NCBI GenBank assembly: GCA_035222895.1
Contig: JAVYIG010002740.1
Span: 166,490 to 230,489, forward strand
Direction of reading: 5' to 3'
From: Strongylocentrotus droebachiensis
Taxonomy: Eukaryota > Echinodermata > Echinoidea > Camarodonta > Strongylocentrotidae
DNA: 64,000 bases
Below are positions 13,812 through 27,821 of this stretch, one piece after another. The notes under the pieces are model-generated. The model was not told where the DNA came from, did not search any database, and saw only the letters and a list, made by a program, of their open reading frames with translations. Made by a program: the position numbers and the translations under genes. Numbering within the stretch: position 1 is the first letter of the stretch; the number at the start of each line of letters is the position of its first letter.

Positions 13812-15444
13812 GGATCCATCTAATGGCATGTAAGTACATTCATTGTGGGAAAACTGGCCTGTTCTAAAATTTTATTTTTTTCCTCCAAAATGCTGAACCA
13901 CTCCGGCCCTTTCTATTTTGGCCCAAAAGTTGTGATAATTCAAATGTTTACAATATTTGCCCCTACACCCTTTCAAAAGGATATGGGGGTCAGGATCCAT
14001 CTAATGGCATGTAAGTACATTCATTGTGGGGAATTTAGCCTATATTAAAATTTTAATTTTTTCCTTCAAAATGCTGAACCACTCCGGCCCTTTCCATTTC
14101 GGCCTGAAATTGGGGTTTATTAAATTTTTTACAATATTTGCCCCGACACCCCTTTCAAAAGAATATGGGGGTCAGGATCCATCTAATGGCATGTAAGTAC
14201 ATTCATTGTGGGGAAACTGGCCTGTTCTAAAATTTTAGTTTTTTCCTTCAAAATGCTGAACCACTCCGGCCCTTACTATTTCGGCCCAAAAGTTGTGATA
14301 ATTCAAATGTTTACAATATTTCCCCCTACACCCCTTTCTAAAGGATATAGGGGTCTGGATCCATCTAATGGCATGTAAGTACATTCATTGTGGGAAAACT
14401 GGCCTGTTCTAAAATTTTATTTTTTTCCTCCAAAATGCTGAACCACTCCGGCCCTTACTATTTCGGCCCAAAAGTTGTGATAATTCAAATGTTTACAATA
14501 TTTGCCCCTACACCCCTTTCTAAAGGATATAGGGGTCTGGATCCATCTAATGGCATGTAAGTACATTCATTGTGGGGAAACTAGCCTATATTAAAATTGT
14601 AATTTTTTCCTTCCAAAATGCTGAACCACTCCGGCCCTTGCCATTTCGACCCAAAAGTTGTGATAATTCAAATGTTACAATATTTGCCCCTACACCCTTT
14701 TCAAAAGGATATGGGGGTCAGGATCCATCTAATGTCATGTAAGTACATTCATTGTGGGGAAACTAGCCTATATTAAAATTTTAATTTTTTCCTTCAAAAT
14801 GCTGAACCACTCCAGCCCTTGCCATTTCGGCCCAAAAGTTGTGATAATTCAAATGTTACAATATTTGCCCCTACACCCCTTTCAAAAGGATATGGGGGTC
14901 AGGATCCATCTAATGGCATGTAAGTACATTCATTGTGGGAAACTGGCCTGTTCTAAAATTTTAGTTTTTTCCTTCAAAATGCTGAACCACTCCGGCCCTT
15001 AATATTTCGGCCCAAAAGTTGTGATAATTCAAATGTTTACAATATTTCCCCCTACACCCCTTTCTAAAGGATATAGGGGTCTGGATCCATCTAATGGCAT
15101 GTAAGTACATTCATTGTGGGGAAACTAGCCTATATTAAAATTGTAATTTTTTCCTTCAAAATGCTGATCCACTCCGGCCCTTGCCATTTCGACCCAAAAG
15201 TTGTGATAATTCAAATGTTACAATATTTCCCCCTACACCCTTTTCAAAAGGATATGGGGGTCAGGATCCATCTAATGTCATGTAAGTACATTCATTGTGG
15301 GGAAACTAGCCTATATTAAAATTGTAATTTTTTCCTTCAAAATGCTGAACCACTCCGGCCCTTGCCATTTCGACCCAAAAGTTGTGATAATTCAAATGTT
15401 ACAATATTTGCCCCTACACCCTTTTCAAAAGGATATGGGGGTCA

Positions 15445-15626
15445 GGATCCATCTAATGTCATGTAAGTACATTCATTGTGGGGAAACTAGCCTATATTAA
15501 AATTTTAATTTTTTCCTTCAAAATGCTGAACCACTCCGGCCCTTTCCATTTCGGCCTGAAATTGGGGTTTATTCTATTTTTTACAATATTTGCCCCTACA
15601 CCCCTTTCAAAAGGATATGGGGGTCA
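15445..15626 (+). repeat. Representative monomer, class D (182 bp, GAAATTGGGG block)
   Basis: The middle of the monomer is replaced: TTTCCATTTCGGCCTGAAA is followed by TTGGGGTTTATTCTATTTTT, where other classes have GGCCCAAAAGTTGTGATAATTCAAATG. Length is kept despite the different sequence, so the change looks like an old divergence of one block, not an insertion. A sub-form with TTTATTAAATTTTTT and CCCCGACACC holds the TTAA used by the transposon. Confidence 0.88.
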
Positions 15627-15807
15627 GGATCCATCTAATGGCATGTAAGTACATTCATTGTGGGAAAACTGGCCTGTTCTAAAATTTTATTTTTTTCCTC
15701 CAAAATGCTGAACCACTCCGGCCCTTTCTATTTCGGCCCAAAAGTTGTGATAATTCAAATGTTTACAATATTTGCCCCTACACCCTTTCAAAAGGATATG
15801 GGGGTCA

Positions 15808-15989
15808 GGATCCATCTAATGGCATGTAAGTACATTCATTGTGGGGAAACTAGCCTATATTAAAATTTTAATTTTTTCCTTCAAAATGTTGAACCACTCC
15901 GGCCCTTTCCATTTCGGCCTGAAATCGGGGTTTATTCAATTGTTTACAATATTTCCCCCTACACCCCTTTCAAAAGAATATGGGGGTCA
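15808..15989 (+). repeat. Representative monomer, class E (182 bp, AAATCGGGG block)
   Basis: A relative of class D with AATGTTGAACC, CCTGAAATCGGGGTTTATTC, AATTGTTTACAATATTTCC and AAAAGAATATGG. It is followed by a monomer that begins GGATCCATCAAATGG and contains GGGAAACCTGGCC. This pair recurs as a unit at about 12.6, 15.9, 21.1, 25.9, 38.3, 40.5, 42.5, 43.8, 45.8, 47.2, 49.8, 51.8, 54.5, 57.0, 59.8 and 62.3 kb, which makes it a good marker for higher-order repeats. Confidence 0.86.
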
Positions 15990-18900
15990 GGATCCATCAA
16001 ATGGCATGTAAGTACATTCATTGTGGGAAACCTGGCCTGTTCTAAAATTTTAATTTTTTCCTCCAAAATGCTGAACCACTCCGGCCCTTGCCATTTCGGC
16101 CCGAAAGTTGTGATAATTCAAATGTTACAATATTTGCCCCTACACCCTTTTCAAAAGGATATGGGGGTCAGGATCCATCTAATGGCATGTAAGTACATTC
16201 ATTGTGGGGAAACTAGCCTATATTAAAATTTTAATTTTTTCCTTCAAAATGCTGAACCACTCCGGCCCTTTCCATTTCGGCCTGAAATTGGGGTTTATTC
16301 TATTTTTTACAATATTTCCCCCTACACCCCTTTCAAAAGGATATGGGGGTCAGGATCCATCTAATGGCATGTAAGTACATTCATTGTGGGAAAACTGGCC
16401 TGTTCTAAAATTTTATTTTTTTCCTCCAAAATGCTGAACCACTCCGGCCCTTTCTATTTCGGCCCAAAAGTTGTGATAATTCAAATGTTTACAATATTTC
16501 CCCCTACACCCCTTTCAAAAGGATATGGGGTTCAGGATCCATCTAATGGCATGTAAGTACATTCATTGTGGGGAAACTAGCCTATATTAAAATTTTAATT
16601 TTTTCCTTCAAAATGCTGATCCACTCCGGCCCTTGCCATTTCGACCCAAAAGTTGTGATAATTCAAATGTTACAATATTTCCCCCTACACCCTTTTCAAA
16701 AGGATATGGGGGTCAGGATCCATCTAATGTCATGTAAGTACATTCATTGTGGGGAAACTAGCCTATATTAAAATTGTAATTTTTTCCTTCAAAATGCTGA
16801 ACCACTCCGGCCCTTGCCATTTCGACCCAAAAGTTGTGATAATTCAAATGTTACAATATTTGCCCCTACACCCTTTTCAAAAGGATATGGGGGTCAGGAT
16901 CCATCTAATGTCATGTAAGTACATTCATTGTGGGGAAACTAGCCTATATTAAAATTTTAATTTTTTCCTTCAAAATGCTGAACCACTCCGGCCCTTTCCA
17001 TTTCGGCCTGAAATTGGGGTTTATTCTATTTTTTACAATATTTGCCCCTACACCCCTTTCAAAAGGATATGGGGGTCAGGATCCATCTAATGGCATGTAA
17101 GTACATTCATTGTGGGGAAACTAGCCTATATTAAAATTTTAATTTTTTCCTTCAAAATGCTGAACCACTCCGGCCCTTTCCATTTCGGCCTGAAATTGGG
17201 GTTTATTCTATTTTTTACAATATTTCCCCCTACACCCCTTTCAAAAGGATATGGGGTTCAGGATCCATCTAATGGCATGTAAGTACATTCATTGTGGGAA
17301 AACTGGCCTGTTCTAAAATTTTAATTTTTTCCTCCAAAATGCTGAACCACTCCGGCCCTTACTATTTCGGCCCAAAAGTTGTGATAATTCAAATGTTTAC
17401 AATATTTGCCCCTACACCCCTTTCTAAAGGATATAGGGGTCTGGATCCATCTAATGGCATGTAAGTACATTCATTGTGGGGAAACTAGCCTATATTAAAA
17501 TTGTAATTTTTTCCTTCAAAATGCTGAACCACTCCGGCCCTTGCCATTTCGGCCCAAAAGTTGTGATAATTCAAATGTTAAAATATTTGCCCCTACACCC
17601 TTTTCAAAAGGATATGGGGGTCAGGATCCATCTAATGGCATGTAAGTACATTCATTGTGGGGAAACTGGCCTGTTCTAAAATTTTAGTTTTTTCCTTCAA
17701 AATGCTGAACCACTCCGGCCCTTACTATTTCGGCCCAAAAGTTGTGATAATTCAAATGTTTACAATATTTCCCCCTACACCCCTTTCTAAAGGATATAGG
17801 GGTCTGGATCCATCTAATGGCATGTAAGTACATTCATTGTGGGAAAACTGGCCTGTTCTAAAATTTTATTTTTTTCCTCCAAAATGCTGAACCACTCCGG
17901 CCCTTTCTATTTTGGCCCAAAAGTTGTGATAATTCAAATGTTTACAATATTTGCCCCTACACCCCTTTCAAAAGAATATGGGGGTCAGGATCCATCTAAT
18001 GGCATGTAAGTACATTCATTGTGGGGAAACTGGCCTGTTCTAAAATTTTAGTTTTTTCCTTCAAAATGCTGAACCACTCCGGCCCTTACTATTTCGGCCC
18101 AAAAGTTGTGATAATTCAAATGTTTACAATATTTCCCCCTACACCCCTTTCTAAAGGATATAGGGGTCTGGATCCATCTAATGGCATGTAAGTACATTCA
18201 TTGTGGGAAAACTGGCCTGTTCTAAAATTTTATTTTTTTCCTCCAAAATGCTGAACCACTCCGGCCCTTTCTATTTCGGCCCAAAAGTTGTGATAATTCA
18301 AATGTTTACAATATTTCCCCCTACACCCCTTTCAAAAGGATATGGGGTTCAGGATCCATCTAATGGCATGTAAGTACATTCATTGTGGGAAAACTGGCCT
18401 GTTCTAAAATTTTAATTTTTTCCTCCAAAATGCTGAACCACTCCGGCCCTTACTATTTCGGCCCAAAAGTTGTGATAATTCAAATGTTTACAATATTTGC
18501 CCCTACACCCCTTTCTAAAGGATATAGGGGTCTGGATCCATCTAATGGCATGTAAGTACATTCATTGTGGGGAAACTAGCCTATATTAAAATTGTAATTT
18601 TTTCCTTCAAAATGCTGAACCACTCCGGCCCTTGCCATTTCGACCCAAAAGTTGTGATAATTCAAATGTTACAATATTTGCCCCTACACCCTTTTCAAAA
18701 GGATATGGGGGTCAGGATCCATCTAATGTCATGTAAGTACATTCATTGTGGGGAAACTAGCCTATATTAAAATTTTAATTTTTTCCTTCAAAATGCTGAA
18801 CCACTCCAGCCCTTGCCATTTCGGCCCAAAAGTTGTGATAATTCAAATGTTACAATATTTGCCCCTACACCCCTTTCAAAAGGATATGGGGGTCAGGATC

Positions 18901-20018
18901 CATCTAATGGCATGTAAGTACATTCATTGTGGGAAACTGGCCTGTACTAAAATTTTAGTTTTTTCCTTCAAAATGCTGAACCACTCCGGCCCTTAATATT
19001 TCGGCCCAAAAGTTGTGATAATTCAAATGTTTACAATATTTCCCCCTACACCCCTTTCTAAAGGATATAGGGGTCTGGATCCATCTAATGGCATGTAAGT
19101 ACATTCATTGTGGGGAAACTAGCCTATATTAAAATTGTAATTTTTTCCTTCAAAATGCTGATCCACTCCGGCCCTTGCCATTTCGACCCAAAAGTTGTGA
19201 TAATTCAAATGTTACAATATTTGCCCCTACACCCTTTTCAAAAGGATATGGGGGTCAGGATCCATCTAATGGCATGTAAGTACATTCATTGTGGGGAAAC
19301 TAGCCTATATTAAAATTTTAATTTTTTCCTTCAAAATGCTGAACCACTCCGGCCCTTTCCATTTCGGCCTGAAATTGGGGTTTATTAAATTTTTTACAAT
19401 ATTTGCCCCGACACCCCTTTCAAAAGAATATGGGGGTCAGGATCCATCTAATGGCATGTAAGTACATTCATTGTGGGGAAACTGGCCTGTTCTAAAATTT
19501 TAGTTTTTTCCTTCAAAATGCTGAACCACTCCGGCCCTTACTATTTCGGCCCAAAAGTTGTGATAATTCAAATGTTTACAATATTTCCCCCTACACCCCT
19601 TTCTAAAGGATATAGGGGTCTGGATCCATCTAATGGCATGTAAGTACATTCATTGTGGGAAAACTGGCCTGTTCTAAAATTTTATTTTTTTCCTCCAAAA
19701 TGCTGAACCACTCCGGCCCTTACTATTTCGGCCCAAAAGTTGTGATAATTCAAATGTTTACAATATTTGCCCCTACACCCCTTTCTAAAGGATATAGGGG
19801 TCTGGATCCATCTAATGGCATGTAAGTACATTCATTGTGGGGAAACTAGCCTATATTAAAATTGTAATTTTTTCCTTCCAAAATGCTGAACCACTCCGGC
19901 CCTTGCCATTTCGACCCAAAAGTTGTGATAATTCAAATGTTACAATATTTGCCCCTACACCCTTTTCAAAAGGATATGGGGGTCAGGATCCATCTAATGT
20001 CATGTAAGTACATTCATT

Positions 20019-23000
20019 GTGGGGAAACTAGCCTATATTAAAATTTTAATTTTTTCCTTCAAAATGCTGAACCACTCCAGCCCTTGCCATTTCGGCCCAA
20101 AAGTTGTGATAATTCAAATGTTACAATATTTGCCCCTACACCCCTTTCAAAAGGATATGGGGGTCAGGATCCATCTAATGGCATGTAAGTACATTCATTG
20201 TGGGAAACTGGCCTGTTCTAAAATTTTAGTTTTTTCCTTCAAAATGCTGAACCACTCCGGCCCTTAATATTTCGGCCCAAAAGTTGTGATAATTCAAATG
20301 TTTACAATATTTCCCCCTACACCCCTTTCTAAAGGATATAGGGGTCTGGATCCATCTAATGGCATGTAAGTACATTCATTGTGGGGAAACTAGCCTATAT
20401 TAAAATTGTAATTTTTTCCTTCAAAATGCTGATCCACTCCGGCCCTTGCCATTTCGACCCAAAAGTTGTGATAATTCAAATGTTACAATATTTCCCCCTA
20501 CACCCTTTTCAAAAGGATATGGGGGTCAGGATCCATCTAATGTCATGTAAGTACATTCATTGTGGGGAAACTAGCCTATATTAAAATTGTAATTTTTTCC
20601 TTCAAAATGCTGAACCACTCCGGCCCTTGCCATTTCGACCCAAAAGTTGTGATAATTCAAATGTTACAATATTTGCCCCTACACCCTTTTCAAAAGGATA
20701 TGGGGGTCAGGATCCATCTAATGTCATGTAAGTACATTCATTGTGGGGAAACTAGCCTATATTAAAATTTTAATTTTTTCCTTCAAAATGCTGAACCACT
20801 CCGGCCCTTTCCATTTCGGCCTGAAATTGGGGTTTATTCTATTTTTTACAATATTTGCCCCTACACCCCTTTCAAAAGGATATGGGGGTCAGGATCCATC
20901 TAATGGCATGTAAGTACATTCATTGTGGGAAAACTGGCCTGTTCTAAAATTTTATTTTTTTCCTCCAAAATGCTGAACCACTCCGGCCCTTTCTATTTCG
21001 GCCCAAAAGTTGTGATAATTCAAATGTTTACAATATTTGCCCCTACACCCTTTCAAAAGGATATGGGGGTCAGGATCCATCTAATGGCATGTAAGTACAT
21101 TCATTGTGGGGAAACTAGCCTATATTAAAATTTTAATTTTTTCCTTCAAAATGTTGAACCACTCCGGCCCTTTCCATTTCGGCCTGAAATCGGGGTTTAT
21201 TCAATTGTTTACAATATTTCCCCCTACACCCCTTTCAAAAGAATATGGGGGTCAGGATCCATCAAATGGCATGTAAGTACATTCATTGTGGGAAACCTGG
21301 CCTGTTCTAAAATTTTAATTTTTTCCTCCAAAATGCTGAACCACTCCGGCCCTTGCCATTTCGGCCCGAAAGTTGTGATAATTCAAATGTTACAATATTT
21401 GCCCCTACACCCTTTTCAAAAGGATATGGGGGTCAGGATCCATCTAATGGCATGTAAGTACATTCATTGTGGGGAAACTAGCCTATATTAAAATTTTAAT
21501 TTTTTCCTTCAAAATGCTGAACCACTCCGGCCCTTTCCATTTCGGCCTGAAATTGGGGTTTATTCTATTTTTTACAATATTTCCCCCTACACCCCTTTCA
21601 AAAGGATATGGGGGTCAGGATCCATCTAATGGCATGTAAGTACATTCATTGTGGGAAAACTGGCCTGTTCTAAAATTTTATTTTTTTCCTCCAAAATGCT
21701 GAACCACTCCGGCCCTTTCTATTTCGGCCCAAAAGTTGTGATAATTCAAATGTTTACAATATTTCCCCCTACACCCCTTTCAAAAGGATATGGGGTTCAG
21801 GATCCATCTAATGGCATGTAAGTACATTCATTGTGGGAAAACTGGCCTGTTCTAAAATTTTAATTTTTTCCTCCAAAATGCTGAACCACTCCGGCCCTTA
21901 CTATTTCGGCCCAAAAGTTGTGATAATTCAAATGTTTACAATATTTGCCCCTACACCCCTTTCTAAAGGATATAGGGGTCTGGATCCATCTAATGGCATG
22001 TAAGTACATTCATTGTGGGGAAACTAGCCTATATTAAAATTGTAATTTTTTCCTTCAAAATGCTGAACCACTCCGGCCCTTGCCATTTCGACCCAAAAGT
22101 TGTGATAATTCAAATGTTACAATATTTGCCCCTACACCCTTTTCAAAAGGATATGGGGGTCAGGATCCATCTAATGTCATGTAAGTACATTCATTGTGGG
22201 GAAACTAGCCTATATTAAAATTTTAATTTTTTCCTTCAAAATGCTGAACCACTCCGGCCCTTGCCATTTCGGCCCAAAAGTTGTGATAATTCAAATGTTA
22301 CAATATTTGCCCCTACACCCCTTTCAAAAGGATATGGGGGTCAGGATCCATCTAATGGCATGTAAGTACATTCATTGTGGGAAACTGGCCTGTTCTAAAA
22401 TTTTAGTTTTTTCCTTCAAAATGCTGAACCACTCCGGCCCTTACTATTTCGGCCCAAAAGTTGTGATAATTCAAATGTTTACAATATTTCCCCCTACACC
22501 CCTTTCTAAAGGATATAGGGGTCTGGATCCATCTAATGGCATGTAAGTACATTCATTGTGGGGAAACTAGCCTATATTAAAATTTTAATTTTTTCCTTCA
22601 AAATGCTGATCCACTCCGGCCCTTGCCATTTCGACCCAAAAGTTGTGATAATTCAAATGTTACAATATTTCCCCCTACACCCTTTTCAAAAGGATATGGG
22701 GGTCAGGATCCATCTAATGTCATGTAAGTACATTCATTGTGGGGAAACTAGCCTATATTAAAATTGTAATTTTTTCCTTCAAAATGCTGAACCACTCCGG
22801 CCCTTGCCATTTCGACCCAAAAGTTGTGATAATTCAAATGTTACAATATTTGCCCCTACACCCTTTTCAAAAGGATATGGGGGTCAGGATCCATCTAATG
22901 TCATGTAAGTACATTCATTGTGGGGAAACTAGCCTATATTAAAATTTTAATTTTTTCCTTCAAAATGCTGAACCACTCCGGCCCTTTCCATTTCGGCCTG

Positions 23001-26000
23001 AAATTGGGGTTTATTCTATTTTTTACAATATTTGCCCCTACACCCCTTTCAAAAGGATATGGGGGTCAGGATCCATCTAATGGCATGTAAGTACATTCAT
23101 TGTGGGGAAACTAGCCTATATTAAAATTTTAATTTTTTCCTTCAAAATGCTGAACCACTCCGGCCCTTTCCATTTCGGCCTGAAATTGGGGTTTATTCTA
23201 TTTTTTACAATATTTCCCCCTACACCCCTTTCAAAAGGATATGGGGTTCAGGATCCATCTAATGGCATGTAAGTACATTCATTGTGGGAAAACTGGCCTG
23301 TTCTAAAATTTTAATTTTTTCCTCCAAAATGCTGAACCACTCCGGCCCTTACTATTTCGGCCCAAAAGTTGTGATAATTCAAATGTTTACAATATTTGCC
23401 CCTACACCCCTTTCTAAAGGATATAGGGGTCTGGATCCATCTAATGGCATGTAAGTACATTCATTGTGGGGAAACTAGCCTATATTAAAATTGTAATTTT
23501 TTCCTTCAAAATGCTGAACCACTCCGGCCCTTGCCATTTCGGCCCAAAAGTTGTGATAATTCAAATGTTAAAATATTTGCCCCTACACCCTTTTCAAAAG
23601 GATATGGGGGTCAGGATCCATCTAATGGCATGTAAGTACATTCATTGTGGGGAAACTGGCCTGTTCTAAAATTTTAGTTTTTTCCTTCAAAATGCTGAAC
23701 CACTCCGGCCCTTACTATTTCGGCCCAAAAGTTGTGATAATTCAAATGTTTACAATATTTCCCCCTACACCCCTTTCTAAAGGATATAGGGGTCTGGATC
23801 CATCTAATGGCATGTAAGTACATTCATTGTGGGAAAACTGGCCTGTTCTAAAATTTTATTTTTTTCCTTCAAAATGCTGAACCACTCCGGCCCTTTCTAT
23901 TTTGGCCCAAAAGTTGTGATAATTCAAATGTTTACAATATTTGCCCCTACACCCCTTTCAAAAGAATATGGGGGTCAGGATCCATCTAATGGCATGTAAG
24001 TACATTCATTGTGGGGAAACTGGCCTGTTCTAAAATTTTAGTTTTTTCCTTCAAAATGCTGAACCACTCCGGCCCTTACTATTTCGGCCCAAAAGTTGTG
24101 ATAATTCAAATGTTTACAATATTTCCCCCTACACCCCTTTCTAAAGGATATAGGGGTCTGGATCCATCTAATGGCATGTAAGTACATTCATTGTGGGAAA
24201 ACTGGCCTGTTCTAAAATTTTATTTTTTTCCTCCAAAATGCTGAACCACTCCGGCCCTTTCTATTTCGGCCCAAAAGTTGTGATAATTCAAATGTTTACA
24301 ATATTTCCCCCTACACCCCTTTCAAAAGGATATGGGGTTCAGGATCCATCTAATGGCATGTAAGTACATTCATTGTGGGAAAACTGGCCTGTTCTAAAAT
24401 TTTAATTTTTTCCTCCAAAATGCTGAACCACTCCGGCCCTTACTATTTCGGCCCAAAAGTTGTGATAATTCAAATGTTTACAATATTTGCCCCTACACCC
24501 CTTTCTAAAGGATATAGGGGTCTGGATCCATCTAATGGCATGTAAGTACATTCATTGTGGGGAAACTAGCCTATATTAAAATTGTAATTTTTTCCTTCAA
24601 AATGCTGAACCACTCCGGCCCTTGCCATTTCGACCCAAAAGTTGTGATAATTCAAATGTTACAATATTTGCCCCTACACCCTTTTCAAAAGGATATGGGG
24701 GTCAGGATCCATCTAATGTCATGTAAGTACATTCATTGTGGGGAAACTAGCCTATATTAAAATTTTAATTTTTTCCTTCAAAATGCTGAACCACTCCAGC
24801 CCTTGCCATTTCGGCCCAAAAGTTGTGATAATTCAAATGTTACAATATTTGCCCCTACACCCCTTTCAAAAGGATATGGGGGTCAGGATCCATCTAATGG
24901 CATGTAAGTACATTCATTGTGGGAAACTGGCCTGTTCTAAAATTTTAGTTTTTTCCTTCAAAATGCTGAACCACTCCGGCCCTTAATATTTCGGCCCAAA
25001 AGTTGTGATAATTCAAATGTTTACAATATTTCCCCCTACACCCCTTTCTAAAGGATATAGGGGTCTGGATCCATCTAATGGCATGTAAGTACATTCATTG
25101 TGGGGAAACTAGCCTATATTAAAATTGTAATTTTTTCCTTCAAAATGCTGATCCACTCCGGCCCTTGCCATTTCGACCCAAAAGTTGTGATAATTCAAAT
25201 GTTACAATATTTCCCCCTACACCCTTTTCAAAAGGATATGGGGGTCAGGATCCATCTAATGTCATGTAAGTACATTCATTGTGGGGAAACTAGCCTATAT
25301 TAAAATTGTAATTTTTTCCTTCAAAATGCTGAACCACTCCGGCCCTTGCCATTTCGACCCAAAAGTTGTGATAATTCAAATGTTACAATATTTGCCCCTA
25401 CACCCTTTTCAAAAGGATATGGGGGTCAGGATCCATCTAATGTCATGTAAGTACATTCATTGTGGGGAAACTAGCCTATATTAAAATTTTAATTTTTTCC
25501 TTCAAAATGCTGAACCACTCCGGCCCTTTCCATTTCGGCCTGAAATTGGGGTTTATTCTATTTTTTACAATATTTGCCCCTACACCCCTTTCAAAAGGAT
25601 ATGGGGGTCAGGATCCATCTAATGGCATGTAAGTACATTCATTGTGGGAAAACTGGCCTGTTCTAAAATTTTATTTTTTTCCTCCAAAATGCTGAACCAC
25701 TCCGGCCCTTTCTATTTCGGCCCAAAAGTTGTGATAATTCAAATGTTTACAATATTTGCCCCTACACCCTTTCAAAAGGATATGGGGGTCAGGATCCATC
25801 TAATGGCATGTAAGTACATTCATTGTGGGGAAACTAGCCTATATTAAAATTTTAATTTTTTCCTTCAAAATGTTGAACCACTCCGGCCCTTTCCATTTCG
25901 GCCTGAAATCGGGGTTTATTCAATTGTTTACAATATTTCCCCCTACACCCCTTTCAAAAGAATATGGGGGTCAGGATCCAACAAATGGCATGTAAGTACA

Positions 26001-27821
26001 TTCATTGTGGGAAACCTGGCCTGTTCTAAAATTTTAATTTTTTCCTCCAAAATGCTGAACCACTCCGGCCCTTGCCATTTCGGCCCGAAAGTTGTGATAA
26101 TTCAAATGTTACAATATTTGCCCCTACACCCTTTTCAAAAGGATATGGGGGTCAGGATCCATCTAATGGCATGTAAGTACATTCATTGTGGGGAAACTAG
26201 CCTATATTAAAATTTTAATTTTTTCCTTCAAAATGCTGAACCACTCCGGCCCTTTCCATTTCGGCCTGAAATTGGGGTTTATTCTATTTTTTACAATATT
26301 TCCCCCTACACCCCTTTCAAAAGGATATGGGGGTCAGGATCCATCTAATGGCATGTAAGTACATTCATTGTGGGAAAACTGGCCTGTTCTAAAATTTTAT
26401 TTTTTTCCTCCAAAATGCTGAACCACTCCGGCCCTTTCTATTTCGGCCCAAAAGTTGTGATAATTCAAATGTTTACAATATTTCCCCCTACACCCCTTTC
26501 AAAAGGATATGGGGTTCAGGATCCATCTAATGGCATGTAAGTACATTCATTGTGGGAAAACTGGCCTGTTCTAAAATTTTAATTTTTTCCTCCAAAATGC
26601 TGAACCACTCCGGCCCTTACTATTTCGGCCCAAAAGTTGTGATAATTCAAATGTTTACAATATTTGCCCCTACACCCCTTTCTAAAGGATATAGGGGTCT
26701 GGATCCATCTAATGGCATGTAAGTACATTCATTGTGGGGAAACTAGCCTATATTAAAATTGTAATTTTTTCCTTCAAAATGCTGAACCACTCCGGCCCTT
26801 GCCATTTCGACCCAAAAGTTGTGATAATTCAAATGTTACAATATTTGCCCCTACACCCTTTTCAAAAGGATATGGGGGTCAGGATCCATCTAATGTCATG
26901 TAAGTACATTCATTGTGGGGAAACTAGCCTATATTAAAATTTTAATTTTTTCCTTCAAAATGCTGAACCACTCCGGCCCTTGCCATTTCGGCCCAAAAGT
27001 TGTGATAATTCAAATGTTACAATATTTGCCCCTACACCCCTTTCAAAAGGATATGGGGGTCAGGATCCATCTAATGGCATGTAAGTACATTCATTGTGGG
27101 AAACTGGCCTGTTCTAAAATTTTAGTTTTTTCCTTCAAAATGCTGAACCACTCCGGCCCTTACTATTTCGGCCCAAAAGTTGTGATAATTCAAATGTTTA
27201 CAATATTTCCCCCTACACCCCTTTCTAAAGGATATAGGGGTCTGGATCCATCTAATGGCATGTAAGTACATTCATTGTGGGGAAACTAGCCTATATTAAA
27301 ATTTTAATTTTTTCCTTCAAAATGCTGATCCACTCCGGCCCTTGCCATTTCGACCCAAAAGTTGTGATAATTCAAATGTTACAATATTTCCCCCTACACC
27401 CTTTTCAAAAGGATATGGGGGTCAGGATCCATCTAATGTCATGTAAGTACATTCATTGTGGGGAAACTAGCCTATATTAAAATTGTAATTTTTTCCTTCA
27501 AAATGCTGAACCACTCCGGCCCTTGCCATTTCGACCCAAAAGTTGTGATAATTCAAATGTTACAATATTTGCCCCTACACCCTTTTCAAAAGGATATGGG
27601 GGTCAGGATCCATCTAATGTCATGTAAGTACATTCATTGTGGGGAAACTAGCCTATATTAAAATTTTAATTTTTTCCTTCAAAATGCTGAACCACTCCGG
27701 CCCTTTCCATTTCGGCCTGAAATTGGGGTTTATTCTATTTTTTACAATATTTGCCCCTACACCCCTTTCAAAAGGATATGGGGGTCAGGATCCATCTAAT
27801 GGCATGTAAGTACATTCATTG
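20019..27821 (+). repeat. 26-monomer (4719-bp) offset duplication
   Basis: 20019-23102 matches 24738-27821: 20381/25100, 20562/25281, 20925/25644, 21288/26007, 22015/26734, 22196/26915, 22558/27277 and 22739/27458. It overlaps the 29/33-monomer duplication, so the same segment was copied more than once. A private change in one copy (GGATCCAACAAATGG near 25975) shows later mutation. Confidence 0.8.

Larger units (their letters stand above)
14046..25090 (+). repeat. Higher-order duplication: 29-monomer offset (5265 bp) that becomes 33-monomer (5990 bp)
   Basis: 14046-16567 matches 19311-21832 at offset 5265 (14754/20019, 15116/20381, 15660/20925, 16023/21288). 16568-19100 then matches 22558-25090 at offset 5990 (16749/22739, 17476/23466, 18567/24557). 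The 725-bp difference is exactly four monomers, present at 21833-22557 of the second copy and absent from the first. Confidence 0.8.
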
